From an uncultured Spirochaetia bacterium (GTDB lineage Bacteria > Spirochaetota > Spirochaetia > SZUA-6 > Bin103): a DNA stretch of 64,000 bases. Both the position numbers and the translations under genes were made by a program. Each line of letters starts with the position of its first letter. Within the stretch, counting starts at the first letter, position 1. The DNA lies in contig CATQHW010000003.1 in the NCBI GenBank assembly GCA_958296075.1, positions 496,001-560,000 on the forward strand, read 5' to 3'. The notes below the pieces were generated by a model. That model was not told the DNA's origin. It saw nothing but the letters and a program-made list of their open reading frames with translations, and ran no database searches. Below are positions 1 to 9,847 of the stretch, in pieces.

Positions 1-316
1 GCTCGGCAAGGAGTTGACGCTGCTGGCCTGGGCGGTGGAGGACGCCGACCCGGCCCGCATTCCAGCCGCCGTCCGCAACTGGTTGGGCTTGGCGCCGGAA
101 GAGCGCTGGTGGCTGTATACGATGACCAACGCGGCGACCGGTCATGCCCTCCACGGCCGCAACAAGGGCTGGCGCAAGGCGGTGCGCTACGCCCTCACCG
201 AGAACCCGGTGACCGACAGCCGCGAGCGGCCGGCGGAGCTGTTCCGCTTGGTCGCCGACCACGACGGCGGCGCCAACGGCCGCGGCAGTCGCAAGGCGAC
301 CGCCGCGGCGCCGTGA
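1..316 (+). CDS. C-terminal part of a DUF3780-like anti-phage-associated protein (5' end outside window)
   Basis: Open frame runs in from the window edge (GKELTLLAWAVEDADPARIPAAVRNWLGLAPEERWWLYTMTNAATGH...GKGWRKAVRYALTENPV); stop overlaps the GTG start of the DUF1156-type methylase. Family assigned from memory of DUF3780 C-termini and gene context. Confidence 0.55.
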   Translation, partial: LGKELTLLAWAVEDADPARIPAAVRNWLGLAPEERWWLYTMTNAATGHALHGRNKGWRKAVRYALTENPVTDSRERPAELFRLVADHDGGANGRGSRKATAAAP

Positions 317-3300
317 GCGCCGGGGTGAGCCAGGCGGCCGCGCAACGCGAGCTCCGCTTCGGCGAACGGGCGCCCGTCGCCGAGTGGCCCAGCTTCATCG
401 AGGTCCAGTTTCCGGTCTCCCTGCTGTCGAAGGAGAGCTACAAGGAGCGCAAGGCCAACTACAGCCAGACCCTGACCGGCTTGGGCAAGTGGTGGGGCCG
501 CAAGCCGTTGATCCTGGTGCGCGCGGTGATTCTGGGCCTGCTGCTGCCGGCATCCGGCGATCCCCGGCGAGATCGGGAGGTCTTTCTGGCGCTCCTCACC
601 ATGGACGCCGAAGGACTGCGGCGGCGGAAGAGCCGGAACATCCCGTTGCCGGAGGTGTGCCGGCGGCTCGATGACGATGAACGCCGCGCCTGGTTCGACG
701 TTGGGGAGGGTCCCCGGCTCCGGCTCAAGAAGGGCACGACCGCCGGGCAGCGGCAACGATTGCAGTTTCTGGTATTCGACCGGCTGAGCTACGACGAGAA
801 GCTCGCGTACTGCGATCGTCCCGAGCAGACCGACGGCCCTTCCCCGGCCGCGTGGGAGGCGATCAACGCCCACCTCGGCACCGCCGCGGCCAGCCTTCCC
901 GATCTGGTGCGCGAGTTGGGGCGGCGGCGGTTCGGCCAGGTTCCCCGCGTGGGCGACGCTTTCTGCGGTGGTGGCAGCGTGCCATTCGAGGCGGCCCGCA
1001 TCGGCTGCGACGCGTACGGCTCCGACCTCAACCCGGTGGCGGCGCTGCTCACCTGGGGCGCGCTCCACATCGCCGGCGGCGGCGAGCAGACGGCCGCGGC
1101 CGTGCGCGCCGCTCAAGAACGAGCTTACCGCGCGGTCGATCGGCAGATCACCGAGTGGCGCATCGAGCACAATGACGCCGGCTGGCACGCCGACGCCTTT
1201 CTCTACTGCACGGAGACCAAGTGTCCGGAGTGCGGCTGGATGGTGCCCCTGGCGCCGAGCTGGGTGATCGGGCAGAAGACCCGCACCGTGGCCGAGCTGG
1301 CGCCGCTCCCGGCGCAGCGGCGATTCGGCATTCGCATTCGCTCCGGCGTGAGCGCCGCCGCCATGGCCGCCGCCGGAGCCGGCACCGCGCGGCAGTCGCG
1401 GCTCGTCTGTCCCAATCCCGGCTGCGGGGCGTCCAGCCCCATGGCGGCGATCCGCGGCGATCGGCGCGGCGAGGGCGGTCGCGGTTACGGGCTGCGGCGC
1501 TGGGAAAGCGGTGACCTGACGCCGCGGCCCGGCGACGTATTCCAGGAGCGCCTCTACTGCGTGCGCTGGCGGCTGCCGCGCCTGGATGACCTGTTGCGGG
1601 CCGAGCAGAAGCACGAAGGATGTGGTGCGCCGCTTCCGGAGTGGGTGCCGCTCGAACGTGCGATCGGGGAGTTGAGCGCCTTTCTCGATGCCCGCGGCCG
1701 GCGCGAGCTCGCCGGCTTGCGCGCGCGCGACTGGCGGGCCGAGGATGCCGAGCTCGACGCCGCCCGCCGCGATCTGCTGAACGCCCGCCGGAACTCGGGT
1801 CCGCGCGGTCTTGAACCGTTGCGGAGCCGCGTCAGCGACCTCGAAGCGGCGCGGAAGCGGCGTGAGGCGATGGTAGCCGCGCTGGCCGCAGCGGTGCCGG
1901 CGGCGCTGTACCGCGACGCACGGGACGACGATCTGGAGCGGGAGGGCAGGGCGCTGGCCTTGCTGCGCGAGCGCTTCGCGGAGTGGCAGCGCCGGGGGTT
2001 CCTGCCGCGCCGGGCGATCGCGCCGGGAAGCGAGACCACCCGCCTGATTCGCGAGCGCGGGTGGACCCACTGGCACCACCTGTTCACGCCGCGGCAGTTG
2101 CTCACTAACGCCCTGCTCCTCAAGCAGATCGACACCGCCGCCACGGTGCACGAGCGCGTCGCCATGCTGCTCGGCGCCGCCCGCTGCGCCGACTGGAACA
2201 GCAAGCTGTCGAGATGGGACAGCGGAGTCGGCAAGGAGTTGGTCAATCAGGCCTTCTACAACCAAGCGCTGAACACGCTCGATTCATTCGGCGTCAAGGG
2301 ATTTTCAACGATCGGTAAGGCTTGGTTCGTTCGTGCTCCATCATGCAATATCGTCCGGAGCGGGACGATCGTTGCCGCGGACGCCCGCGAACAGGAGTTC
2401 AACGCAGACTTGTGGGTTACGGACCCACCATACGCAGACGCCATCAACTATCACGAACTCTCCGAAGTGTTTCTGGCATGGCATGGACGGCTCCTCACCA
2501 CCCTGTTCCCTCATTGGTACGCCGACAGCAAGCGGGCGCTGGCCGTACAGGGCGCTGATTCAGACTTCCGCCGCAGCATGGTCGAATGCTACCGAAGCCT
2601 TTCGGAACACATGCCGCAACAAGGGATGCAGGTGGTTATGTTCACGCATCAGGATCCAGCGGTCTGGGCCGATCTTGCGCTCATTCTCTGGGCTGCCGGC
2701 TTGCGGGTAACCGCCGCGTGGACCATCGCCACCGAGACGGAATCCGCCCTGAAGGAAGGCAACTACGTCCAGGGGACCGTGCTCATGGTGCTGCGCAAGC
2801 AGACGGCGGCCGACACCGCCTTCCTGGACGAAGTCGTCCCCGAAGTGGAAACCGAAGTCAAGCGGCAGCTCGCCTCGATGCACGATCTGGATGACCGCGA
2901 CGCGCCCAACTTCTCCGATGCCGACTACCAGCTCGCCGCCTATGCCGCCGCGCTTCGCGTGCTGACCAACTACCGCGCGATCGAAGACGTGGACGTATCG
3001 TACGAGCTGTCGCGCGAGCGCCGGCGCGGCGAGGCCAACCCGCTCGCCAGGATCATCGAAGACGCGGTGCGCACGGCCAGCAACTTCCTGGTTCCCATCG
3101 GCCTGCCGGCGCACGTGTGGCGCGGCTTGGCGCCGGAAGAGAAGCTCTACCTCAAGGGGCTGGAGGTGGAATCGCACGGCGACTTCCGCGCCGGCGTCTA
3201 TCAGGAGTTCGCCCGCGGCTTCGGCGTGACCGATTACCGCTCCCTGCTGCACACCGGCAAGGCCAACCGGACCCGGCTCAAGACCGCCTCCGAGCTGCAG

Positions 3301-3546
3301 CGCGCCGACCTGGCCGGCGCCGGCCTGCTGCGGCACGCCCTCTACGCCGTCTGGCAGGCCGCCGCAACCGGCGACGTGACCGACAGCCTCACGTGGCTGC
3401 ATACGGAGGTCACCGACTACTGGCCCCAGCGCGAGGCCCTGAGCGCCATCCTGCGCTGCCTCGCGGCGTTCGACATCGATCACTGGCGCGCGGATGCGGA
3501 TGCCGCCCGCCTGCTGGCCGGCGCCGTGGAAAACGATCATGTCTGA
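313..3546 (+). CDS. DUF1156-type adenine-specific DNA methylase with zinc ribbons
   Basis: In-frame GTG at 313 overlapping the previous stop; KANYSQTLTGLGKWWGRKPLILVRAVILG N-terminus, AFCGGGSVPFEAARIGCDAYGSDLNPVA SAM motif, CPECGW and CPNPGCG Zn-ribbon motifs, WVTDPPYADAINYHELSEVFLAW catalytic DPPY motif. Confidence 0.85.
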   Translation: MSAGVSQAAAQRELRFGERAPVAEWPSFIEVQFPVSLLSKESYKERKANYSQTLTGLGKWWGRKPLILVRAVILGLLLPASGDPRRDREVFLALLTMDAEGLRRRKSRNIPLPEVCRRLDDDERRAWFDVGEGPRLRLKKGTTAGQRQRLQFLVFDRLSYDEKLAYCDRPEQTDGPSPAAWEAINAHLGTAAASLPDLVRELGRRRFGQVPRVGDAFCGGGSVPFEAARIGCDAYGSDLNPVAALLTWGALHIAGGGEQTAAAVRAAQERAYRAVDRQITEWRIEHNDAGWHADAFLYCTETKCPECGWMVPLAPSWVIGQKTRTVAELAPLPAQRRFGIRIRSGVSAAAMAAAGAGTARQSRLVCPNPGCGASSPMAAIRGDRRGEGGRGYGLRRWESGDLTPRPGDVFQERLYCVRWRLPRLDDLLRAEQKHEGCGAPLPEWVPLERAIGELSAFLDARGRRELAGLRARDWRAEDAELDAARRDLLNARRNSGPRGLEPLRSRVSDLEAARKRREAMVAALAAAVPAALYRDARDDDLEREGRALALLRERFAEWQRRGFLPRRAIAPGSETTRLIRERGWTHWHHLFTPRQLLTNALLLKQIDTAATVHERVAMLLGAARCADWNSKLSRWDSGVGKELVNQAFYNQALNTLDSFGVKGFSTIGKAWFVRAPSCNIVRSGTIVAADAREQEFNADLWVTDPPYADAINYHELSEVFLAWHGRLLTTLFPHWYADSKRALAVQGADSDFRRSMVECYRSLSEHMPQQGMQVVMFTHQDPAVWADLALILWAAGLRVTAAWTIATETESALKEGNYVQGTVLMVLRKQTAADTAFLDEVVPEVETEVKRQLASMHDLDDRDAPNFSDADYQLAAYAAALRVLTNYRAIEDVDVSYELSRERRRGEANPLARIIEDAVRTASNFLVPIGLPAHVWRGLAPEEKLYLKGLEVESHGDFRAGVYQEFARGFGVTDYRSLLHTGKANRTRLKTASELQRADLAGAGLLRHALYAVWQAAATGDVTDSLTWLHTEVTDYWPQREALSAILRCLAAFDIDHWRADADAARLLAGAVENDHV

Positions 3547-6457
3547 GCTCGCCGCGCCCCTGCGCCGGGCGCTGGAACGGACCGGCTACCTGACCGGCGC
3601 CGAGCCGGCGGCCGCCAGTGTCCGGCTCGCCGGTGGCGGCGACTTGCTTCGACCCCCTTCGTTCGCACCCGATGCGTGGTGGCGGAGCAACCCGGAAGCG
3701 ACGGCGCAGCACGGCAGCGCCGACCTCAAGGTGTACTTCAAGTTCGTCGCCGAACCGGACGCCGTGCCGGTGGCGGAGTGGCAGCAGGAGGTCTGGAACC
3801 AGGGCTTCTGCCCGCTGCTGTGGCTGGTGTCGCCGCACCGGATCGACCTCTACAACGGTTTCGGCCGGCCGCAGCGATCCGAAGACGCCGCACAGAACCG
3901 CCTCGATACCTTTCGCCTCGTGGACGACGAGCTGGCGCGGCTCGACCGGTTGGCCGGACGCCTGGCCATGGAGACCGGCCAATTCTGGCGGCAACGGCCG
4001 GGGGTAGACCGCGCGTCGGCGGTCGACCGCCAGTTGCTCCGCGATCTTGCCGCGCTCAAGAGTGACCTGGAGGATTCCGGGCTCGCTGCCGCGCCAGCGC
4101 AGGCGCTCATCGGCCGCTCGATCTTCACGCAGTACCTGATCGATCGACAGATCGTGGACCGGGAGCGCCTGGAGCGGATCTGCGGGCACGGCGAGTTGCC
4201 GAGCGTGCTGCAGGATCGCTCCGCAACCGCGCGGTTGTTCGACTGGCTGCGCGAGATCTTCAACGGCGACATGTTCCCGAGCGGGGCGCCGGTTCCCTCC
4301 GCCGCGCATCGCGGCCGCGTGCGCGACTTCCTCACGGCGACCGATCCGGTGACCGGCCAACGCTCCCTGTTCCCCTACCGCTTCGACGTCATCCCCGTGG
4401 AGCTGATCAGCGCCATATACGAACAATTCGTCCACTCCACCGGCGCCACGGGGCGGCGGGCCGACGTCCACTACACGCCGCTCACCGCCGTTTCGCTGGT
4501 GCTGGACGAGGTGTTCGACCGCCTGACCGGCGCCGAACGGGTCCTCGATCTGACCTGCGGCTCCGGCGTCTTCCTGGTCGAGGCGCTGCGCCGGCTGGTC
4601 TATCGGCAGTCCGGCGGCGGTGTCCCGACCCGGGCGGCGATCCGCCGGACGCTGCATGAACAGGTCTACGGCGTGGACCTCAGCCCGGAGGCGGTGAGTA
4701 TCGCGGCGTTCAGCCTCTATCTGGCGGCACTGGAACTCGATCCCGACCCGCGCGCCGCCGACGTCAGATTCCAGCCACTGGTAGGCCGCACGCTGCGGGC
4801 CGGCGATGCGTTCCACGTCGACCTGGGATCGGCGAAGTTCGACCTCATAGTCGGCAATCCGCCGTGGAGCTACCAGGGACGGGCGGGGACCGGCGCCCGC
4901 CGCCTGCGCGCTGCGGGCACGCCTCAGTCGCCGCGCGGACGGAGCCTGGACTTCGTGCGGCGCGCCATGGAGTTCGCCCACGACCGGACCAGATTCGGCA
5001 TGATTCTGAGCGCCACCCCCTTCTTCAGTCGGAGCGCCAACGGTCTGGCGGCCGCGCAGAGCCTGGTCGAGTCCCTCGGCCCGGTGACGCTGGTCAACCT
5101 GTCGGATCTCTCGAAGTGGTTGTTTTCAAGAGCCGATATGCCGGCCATGGCCCTGCTGTCGCGTCATTACGACCAGAAACCGGACCGGATGACGCTGGTG
5201 CAGGCCCGCTGGTCGCCGGCGGGTGAGCGAAGCCATACCATCGAAATCGCGCCATCCGACGTCACGACGCTCCCGATAGCCAGTTGGAAGCGCAACCCGG
5301 GATTGTTCAAGGCGGCGTTCCTCGGGACCCGGCAGGATCTGTTGTTGCTCGACGATCTGTGGGATAAACATGATACTCTCGAAAACCGACTCGGAACGCT
5401 CGATACCGAGCTGAGAGCCGGATTGACGTTCGGTGATCGCAGCCGCGAAGCCGGGTTCCTGAAAGGATTTTCGTTTGCCCAACGGAAAGCGATCGGTCAC
5501 TTCTCGTTGCCGATAGAGCTGCCGATCTTCGACCATGATCACGCTCAGAGGCCACGCCACAGGAAGGCATATCGTGCTCCTGTCGTTCTCGTAAACGAGT
5601 TCATGTTGAAGGAAATACCTCGCCTCGTCGTTGCGGTAGCGGAGCAGGATACCGTTTATACCGATGCATACTTCGGCGTGTCGTTTTGCGGCTCCAGGCC
5701 TGACGCGGCGTACCTCGTGGCCGGAATCCTCGGGTCCGCGCTCGCGACTTGGTACTTCCTGATGACCGGATCGGCCTTCGGTTTATGGATGCGGCGGGTC
5801 AAGCGGGCTGACATCGGCGCCTTGCCAACGTCCGAGATCGGTCATTCTTTGGGGGCCGACGCCGGGATGCGCGTCGTACGGCTTGTGCGCACGTTCCATA
5901 ATCGCGCTCCGGGTGACGACGATTGGCGGTCGCTCGACGACGCGGTATTCGATCTGTATGGGCTCGACGAGGAGGATCGCATCGTCGTGCAGGACGGATT
6001 GGCGCAGGCACGCTGGCAATGGCTGGAGGGGAAGCGGAATGCGGTCAAGCCCGCCGATGAGGCCGACCTGCAGGCATATGCGCGCGCGTTCCTCCGGACG
6101 ATGGACGTTTGGTTGTCCGCCGGCGAACGCAGACACATGCGGGCCGAAATCTATCGGCTGCCGTCTGACGCACCGCTTCGAGTCATTCGCTTCATACTGG
6201 AAGAGGGGCCTGGTCCGTCCAAAGCAGTGAAGGTCATTACGCCGGCGGGGGACCTGAGCGAGGTACTGGCCCGGATCGGTGAGCGGACCAGAGTGCAGAT
6301 CACCAAGGAGCTGGTTGGACTCCGCGACCTGCGCGTCCACGCGGAGGACGAAGTCTCGATCATCAAACCGGCGGCGCGCCGCAACTGGTTGCGCGTTCAC
6401 GCGCTGGAAGATGCCGACGGTGTGGTGAGCGCCAGCGTGTACACAAGCCCGTCGTGA
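3539..6457 (+). CDS. Eco57I/N6-adenine DNA methyltransferase-like protein
   Basis: ATG at 3539 overlapping the previous stop; VLDLTCGSGVFLVEALRRLVYR and FDLIVGNPPWSY (NPPW) motifs; 973 aa; long C-terminal specificity-like region. Confidence 0.85.
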   Translation: MSELAAPLRRALERTGYLTGAEPAAASVRLAGGGDLLRPPSFAPDAWWRSNPEATAQHGSADLKVYFKFVAEPDAVPVAEWQQEVWNQGFCPLLWLVSPHRIDLYNGFGRPQRSEDAAQNRLDTFRLVDDELARLDRLAGRLAMETGQFWRQRPGVDRASAVDRQLLRDLAALKSDLEDSGLAAAPAQALIGRSIFTQYLIDRQIVDRERLERICGHGELPSVLQDRSATARLFDWLREIFNGDMFPSGAPVPSAAHRGRVRDFLTATDPVTGQRSLFPYRFDVIPVELISAIYEQFVHSTGATGRRADVHYTPLTAVSLVLDEVFDRLTGAERVLDLTCGSGVFLVEALRRLVYRQSGGGVPTRAAIRRTLHEQVYGVDLSPEAVSIAAFSLYLAALELDPDPRAADVRFQPLVGRTLRAGDAFHVDLGSAKFDLIVGNPPWSYQGRAGTGARRLRAAGTPQSPRGRSLDFVRRAMEFAHDRTRFGMILSATPFFSRSANGLAAAQSLVESLGPVTLVNLSDLSKWLFSRADMPAMALLSRHYDQKPDRMTLVQARWSPAGERSHTIEIAPSDVTTLPIASWKRNPGLFKAAFLGTRQDLLLLDDLWDKHDTLENRLGTLDTELRAGLTFGDRSREAGFLKGFSFAQRKAIGHFSLPIELPIFDHDHAQRPRHRKAYRAPVVLVNEFMLKEIPRLVVAVAEQDTVYTDAYFGVSFCGSRPDAAYLVAGILGSALATWYFLMTGSAFGLWMRRVKRADIGALPTSEIGHSLGADAGMRVVRLVRTFHNRAPGDDDWRSLDDAVFDLYGLDEEDRIVVQDGLAQARWQWLEGKRNAVKPADEADLQAYARAFLRTMDVWLSAGERRHMRAEIYRLPSDAPLRVIRFILEEGPGPSKAVKVITPAGDLSEVLARIGERTRVQITKELVGLRDLRVHAEDEVSIIKPAARRNWLRVHALEDADGVVSASVYTSPS

Positions 6458-7128
6458 ACTTTGGTTCGCTGCCCGAGGATGTTGGCCCAAGGTTCGTCGA
6501 CATCGGGCATGAGCGTAGTATCGCGATACTGTCGATTCTGAATACCGGCTGGGGTCACGCGATGCAACTGGCCATGGTCGATGCGCGGGACGGTGAGGTC
6601 GAGATCACGGAGTGCCTCCGAATGGGGATGCGACGGGCGCTGCAAGACCGGATCGGTAGTTGGGCCAAGAGGATGACCATTCTCCCGGGCGCCGAGTCTC
6701 GCTCCGGCGCAGCCTTGAAGCCGGACGGACGAACCGATATTCCGATTCATTTCCAGGAGGTTCGCGAAGCTTACGACGACCATGACCCCCACGCGATAAT
6801 CGAGTGCAAGCGGGTTGCGGGGAATGATGCAGCGCTGTGCCGGCGCTACGTCGTCGACGGGATCGACGATCGCTTCGCCAGCGCCAAGTACGCGGGCCGG
6901 CACCGGGTGGCGTTCATGGCCGGGTACGTGCTGTCCGGCAGCGTCGACGCCGTGACGTGTCAGATCAACCGGTATCTGTCGAATCGCGGTCGCGTCGCCG
7001 AGCGCCTGGCCTCCTGCACGGTGCTGTCCGAAGCGTGGGCGCGCAGCAGCCGCCATCCCCGGCCGCAGTCTTCCGCACCGTCGATCGACCTGCACCACGC
7101 GTTCCTGACGGTTCCAGCGGCTTCCTGA
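6454..7128 (+). CDS. Predicted PD-(D/E)XK-family nuclease-like protein
   Basis: GTGA overlap with upstream methylase; GRTDIPIHF...DPHAIIECKRV pattern resembles D-x(n)-(D/E)-x-K; 224 aa. Confidence 0.5.
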   Translation: MNFGSLPEDVGPRFVDIGHERSIAILSILNTGWGHAMQLAMVDARDGEVEITECLRMGMRRALQDRIGSWAKRMTILPGAESRSGAALKPDGRTDIPIHFQEVREAYDDHDPHAIIECKRVAGNDAALCRRYVVDGIDDRFASAKYAGRHRVAFMAGYVLSGSVDAVTCQINRYLSNRGRVAERLASCTVLSEAWARSSRHPRPQSSAPSIDLHHAFLTVPAAS

Positions 7129-7141
7129 CCGGCGCGTCGCG

Positions 7142-9814
7142 GTGCTGAATCGATACTCGTCCCGCCGCCAGCGGCTCGATGCCGGGTTCCTGAACGCCCG
7201 GCTCACCGGCGCCCGCAGCTACGACCGCATCGCCGGCTATTTCTCCTCGTCGATCCTGGAAGTCGCCGGAGAGGCGCTGGAGAGCGTGCGGGGGCCGGTC
7301 CGCGTGGTCTGCAACTCGGCGCTCGCGCGGGAGGACGTGGAGGTCGCCAAGGCGGCGCAGGCGGCCATGCGCCGCGAGTGGTGCGATTCGCGCCCGGAGC
7401 TGTTGGGCGACGCGGCCAAGCCGCGCTTCGAGCGGCTCTACGAGTGGCTGCGCTCCGGCGCGGTCGAGATTCGCGTACTGCCCGATGAGGCGTTCGGCCT
7501 GATCCATGGCAAGGCCGGCGTAGTGACGCTCGCGGACGGGCGGCGCACCTCGTTCCTCGGCAGCGCGAACGAAACCGGGGCAGCGTTCCGGCTCAACTAC
7601 GAGCTGATCTGGGAGGACGATTCGCCTGAAGCGGTGGCGTGGGTCCAGGAGGAGTTCGACGCGCTCTGGTCGTCGCCCTGCGCGGTGCGCCTTGCCGACT
7701 TCGTGATCCAGGACCTGGACCGGCTGTCGCGCCGGGAATCGGTGGGGGAGGTGAGCCGCTGGCGGGAGCAGCCCGATCCCGCTTCGGTCGTGGTCGAGGC
7801 GCCGGTCTACCGCCAGGAGGTCGGGCTCTGGGAACACCAGAAGCACTTCGTGAAGCTCGCCTTCGACGCGCACCGCGGCCCGCACGGCGCGCGCTTCGTG
7901 CTGGCCGATCAGGTCGGACTGGGCAAGACCGTGCAACTGGCGATGGCGGCGCAGCTCATGGCGCTGGTGGGGGACGGGCCGGTGCTGGTGCTCGCGCCGA
8001 AGCCGTTGCTGCGGCAGTGGCAGGACGAACTCGACGCGCTGCTCGGCGTGCCGTCGGCGCTGTGGGATGGCCGCCAATGGGTGGACGAGCGCGGCGTCGA
8101 ACATCCCGGCGCCGGCGACGAGTCGATCCGGCGCTGCCCGCGCCGGGTCGGCATCGTCTCCACGGGCTTGATCACGCGCGGTTCCGAGGCGGTGGAGCGG
8201 CTGGTGAACCTGCGCTTCGAGTGCGTGATTCTGGACGAAGCGCACCGGGCGCGGCGGCGCTTCCAGGCGGGTCGGCCCGGCCGGCCGAACAACCTGCTGC
8301 TGTTCCTGCGGCGCATCTCGCCGCGTACGAAGAGCCTGCTGCTCGCTACCGCCACCCCGGTGCAGCTTCATCCCATCGAGGCGTTCGACCTGCTCGACGC
8401 GCTGGCGCAGGGTTCGGACGCGGTGCTGGGGTCGGCCGGCAGCCGCTGGCGGCAACCGCAGGCGTCGCTCGACCTGCTCATGGAGCGGACGCCGCCGCCG
8501 GCCGACTTCCACGAGCGGTGGGACTGGTTGCGCAATCCGCTGCCGCCGCGCTCGGAAGGGGCCGACTTCGAGATTCTGCGCCGGTCGCTGTCGTTGTCGG
8601 ACGAGCACGCCTACGCGCCGGGCAGCGCGGCGGACCGATTACGGCCGTCGGATCGGCTGCGTATCGAAGACGGGTTCGGGCGTTTCCTGGAGCACCACAA
8701 CCCCTACATTCGCCGCATCGTCCGGCGCACCCGCGAGTATCTCGAAACCACGGTCGACCCGGAGACCGGCGAGCCGTATCTCACGCCCGTGCGCGTGCGG
8801 CTGCATGGCGGCGCGCCGGCCGACGCGATCGCGCTGCCGCCGTTCCTCGAAGACGCCTACCAACGCGCCGAGGAGTTCTGCCGGATGCTCGCTGCGCGCG
8901 CCAACGCCGGCTTCTTCCGCACCATGCTGCTCCGCCGCATGGGCAGCACGATCGAAGCGGGCCGTCTCACGGTCGAGCGGATTCTCGCCGGCTGGCAGGC
9001 GCGCGACGACGACGAGGATGACGAGGACGGAGACGATCAGCTCCGCGCGCTGACCGGCGCGGAACGCGGCGTACTGCTGCAACTCACGCGGGCGCTGCAA
9101 GCGAACCGCGAACTCGATCCGAAGCTCGCCGCGGTCAAGCGCCTGCTCACCGCAGAAGGCTGGCTCGACCACGGCTGCATCGTCTTCAGCCAGTATTACG
9201 ACTCGGTGTGGTGGCTCGCCAACCAGCTCACGCGCGAGCTGCCGGACGAGGCGATCGGCATCTACGCCGGCGCGGACCGGTCCGGCGTGATGCGCGGCGG
9301 TCGGTTCGAGCGCACGCCGCGGGACGCGTTGAAGGACGCCGTGCGCCGCGGCGAAGTCCGGCTGCTCCTCGGTACGGAAGCGGCCTCGGAGGGGTTGAAT
9401 CTGCAGCGCCTCGGGTCGCTGATCAATCTCGACCTGCCGTGGAATCCGTCCCGCCTCGAACAACGCAAGGGGCGCATTCAACGCATCGGGCAGGTCCGCT
9501 CCGAAGTCGACGTCTACAACCTGCGCTACGCCGGATCGGTGGAGGATCGCGTTCACGAGCTGCTGTCCGAGCGTCTGGAGACCATCTCCCGGCTGTTCGG
9601 CCAAGTGCCGGACACGCTCGAAGACGTCTGGGTACAGGTTGCGTTGGGGGAAGCCGAACAGGCCAGGCAGACCATCGACGCCGTGCCGCGGCAGCACCCG
9701 TTCGACCGGCGCTACCGCCGCGAAGTCAGCCACGTCGACTGGGAGTCCTGCGCCCGCGTACTGGACGCCGCCGCCAGAAGACGAACCTTGTCCCGAGGAT
9801 GGCAGGACCGGTAA
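7142..9814 (+). CDS. Phospholipase D-like/SNF2-family helicase
   Basis: N-terminal PLD-like FGLIHGKAGVVTL...FLGSANETG; helicase motifs LADQVGLGKTVQLAMAAQ (Walker A-like), ILDEAHRARR, LLATATPVQ, GTEAASEGLNLQRL, QRKGRIQRIGQ. Confidence 0.9.
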   Translation: MLNRYSSRRQRLDAGFLNARLTGARSYDRIAGYFSSSILEVAGEALESVRGPVRVVCNSALAREDVEVAKAAQAAMRREWCDSRPELLGDAAKPRFERLYEWLRSGAVEIRVLPDEAFGLIHGKAGVVTLADGRRTSFLGSANETGAAFRLNYELIWEDDSPEAVAWVQEEFDALWSSPCAVRLADFVIQDLDRLSRRESVGEVSRWREQPDPASVVVEAPVYRQEVGLWEHQKHFVKLAFDAHRGPHGARFVLADQVGLGKTVQLAMAAQLMALVGDGPVLVLAPKPLLRQWQDELDALLGVPSALWDGRQWVDERGVEHPGAGDESIRRCPRRVGIVSTGLITRGSEAVERLVNLRFECVILDEAHRARRRFQAGRPGRPNNLLLFLRRISPRTKSLLLATATPVQLHPIEAFDLLDALAQGSDAVLGSAGSRWRQPQASLDLLMERTPPPADFHERWDWLRNPLPPRSEGADFEILRRSLSLSDEHAYAPGSAADRLRPSDRLRIEDGFGRFLEHHNPYIRRIVRRTREYLETTVDPETGEPYLTPVRVRLHGGAPADAIALPPFLEDAYQRAEEFCRMLAARANAGFFRTMLLRRMGSTIEAGRLTVERILAGWQARDDDEDDEDGDDQLRALTGAERGVLLQLTRALQANRELDPKLAAVKRLLTAEGWLDHGCIVFSQYYDSVWWLANQLTRELPDEAIGIYAGADRSGVMRGGRFERTPRDALKDAVRRGEVRLLLGTEAASEGLNLQRLGSLINLDLPWNPSRLEQRKGRIQRIGQVRSEVDVYNLRYAGSVEDRVHELLSERLETISRLFGQVPDTLEDVWVQVALGEAEQARQTIDAVPRQHPFDRRYRREVSHVDWESCARVLDAAARRRTLSRGWQDR
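9191..9579. repeat. Direct repeat copy 1 (within PLD-SNF2 helicase gene)
   Basis: Matches 11071-11459 with 5 mismatches in 389 nt by eye. Confidence 0.95.
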
Positions 9815-9847
9815 CCGGCCCGTCGCCGGGTCCGCTGCGCCGGTGAA

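Noticed and set aside
109-312. 5' extension of the DUF1156 ORF (MAVYDDQRGDRSCPPRPQQG...)
   Set aside because: Overlaps the coding 3' end of the DUF3780-like gene in another frame and looks like shadow sequence; GTG at 313 is the better start.
187-2265. 692-aa minus-strand ORF opposite the DUF1156-type methylase
   Set aside because: High-GC shadow ORF; composition is Arg/Gly/Ala/His-rich with no domain, while the plus strand has clear catalytic motifs.
3410-4981. 523-aa minus-strand ORF
   Set aside because: Antisense shadow of the Eco57I-like methylase; no recognisable motifs.
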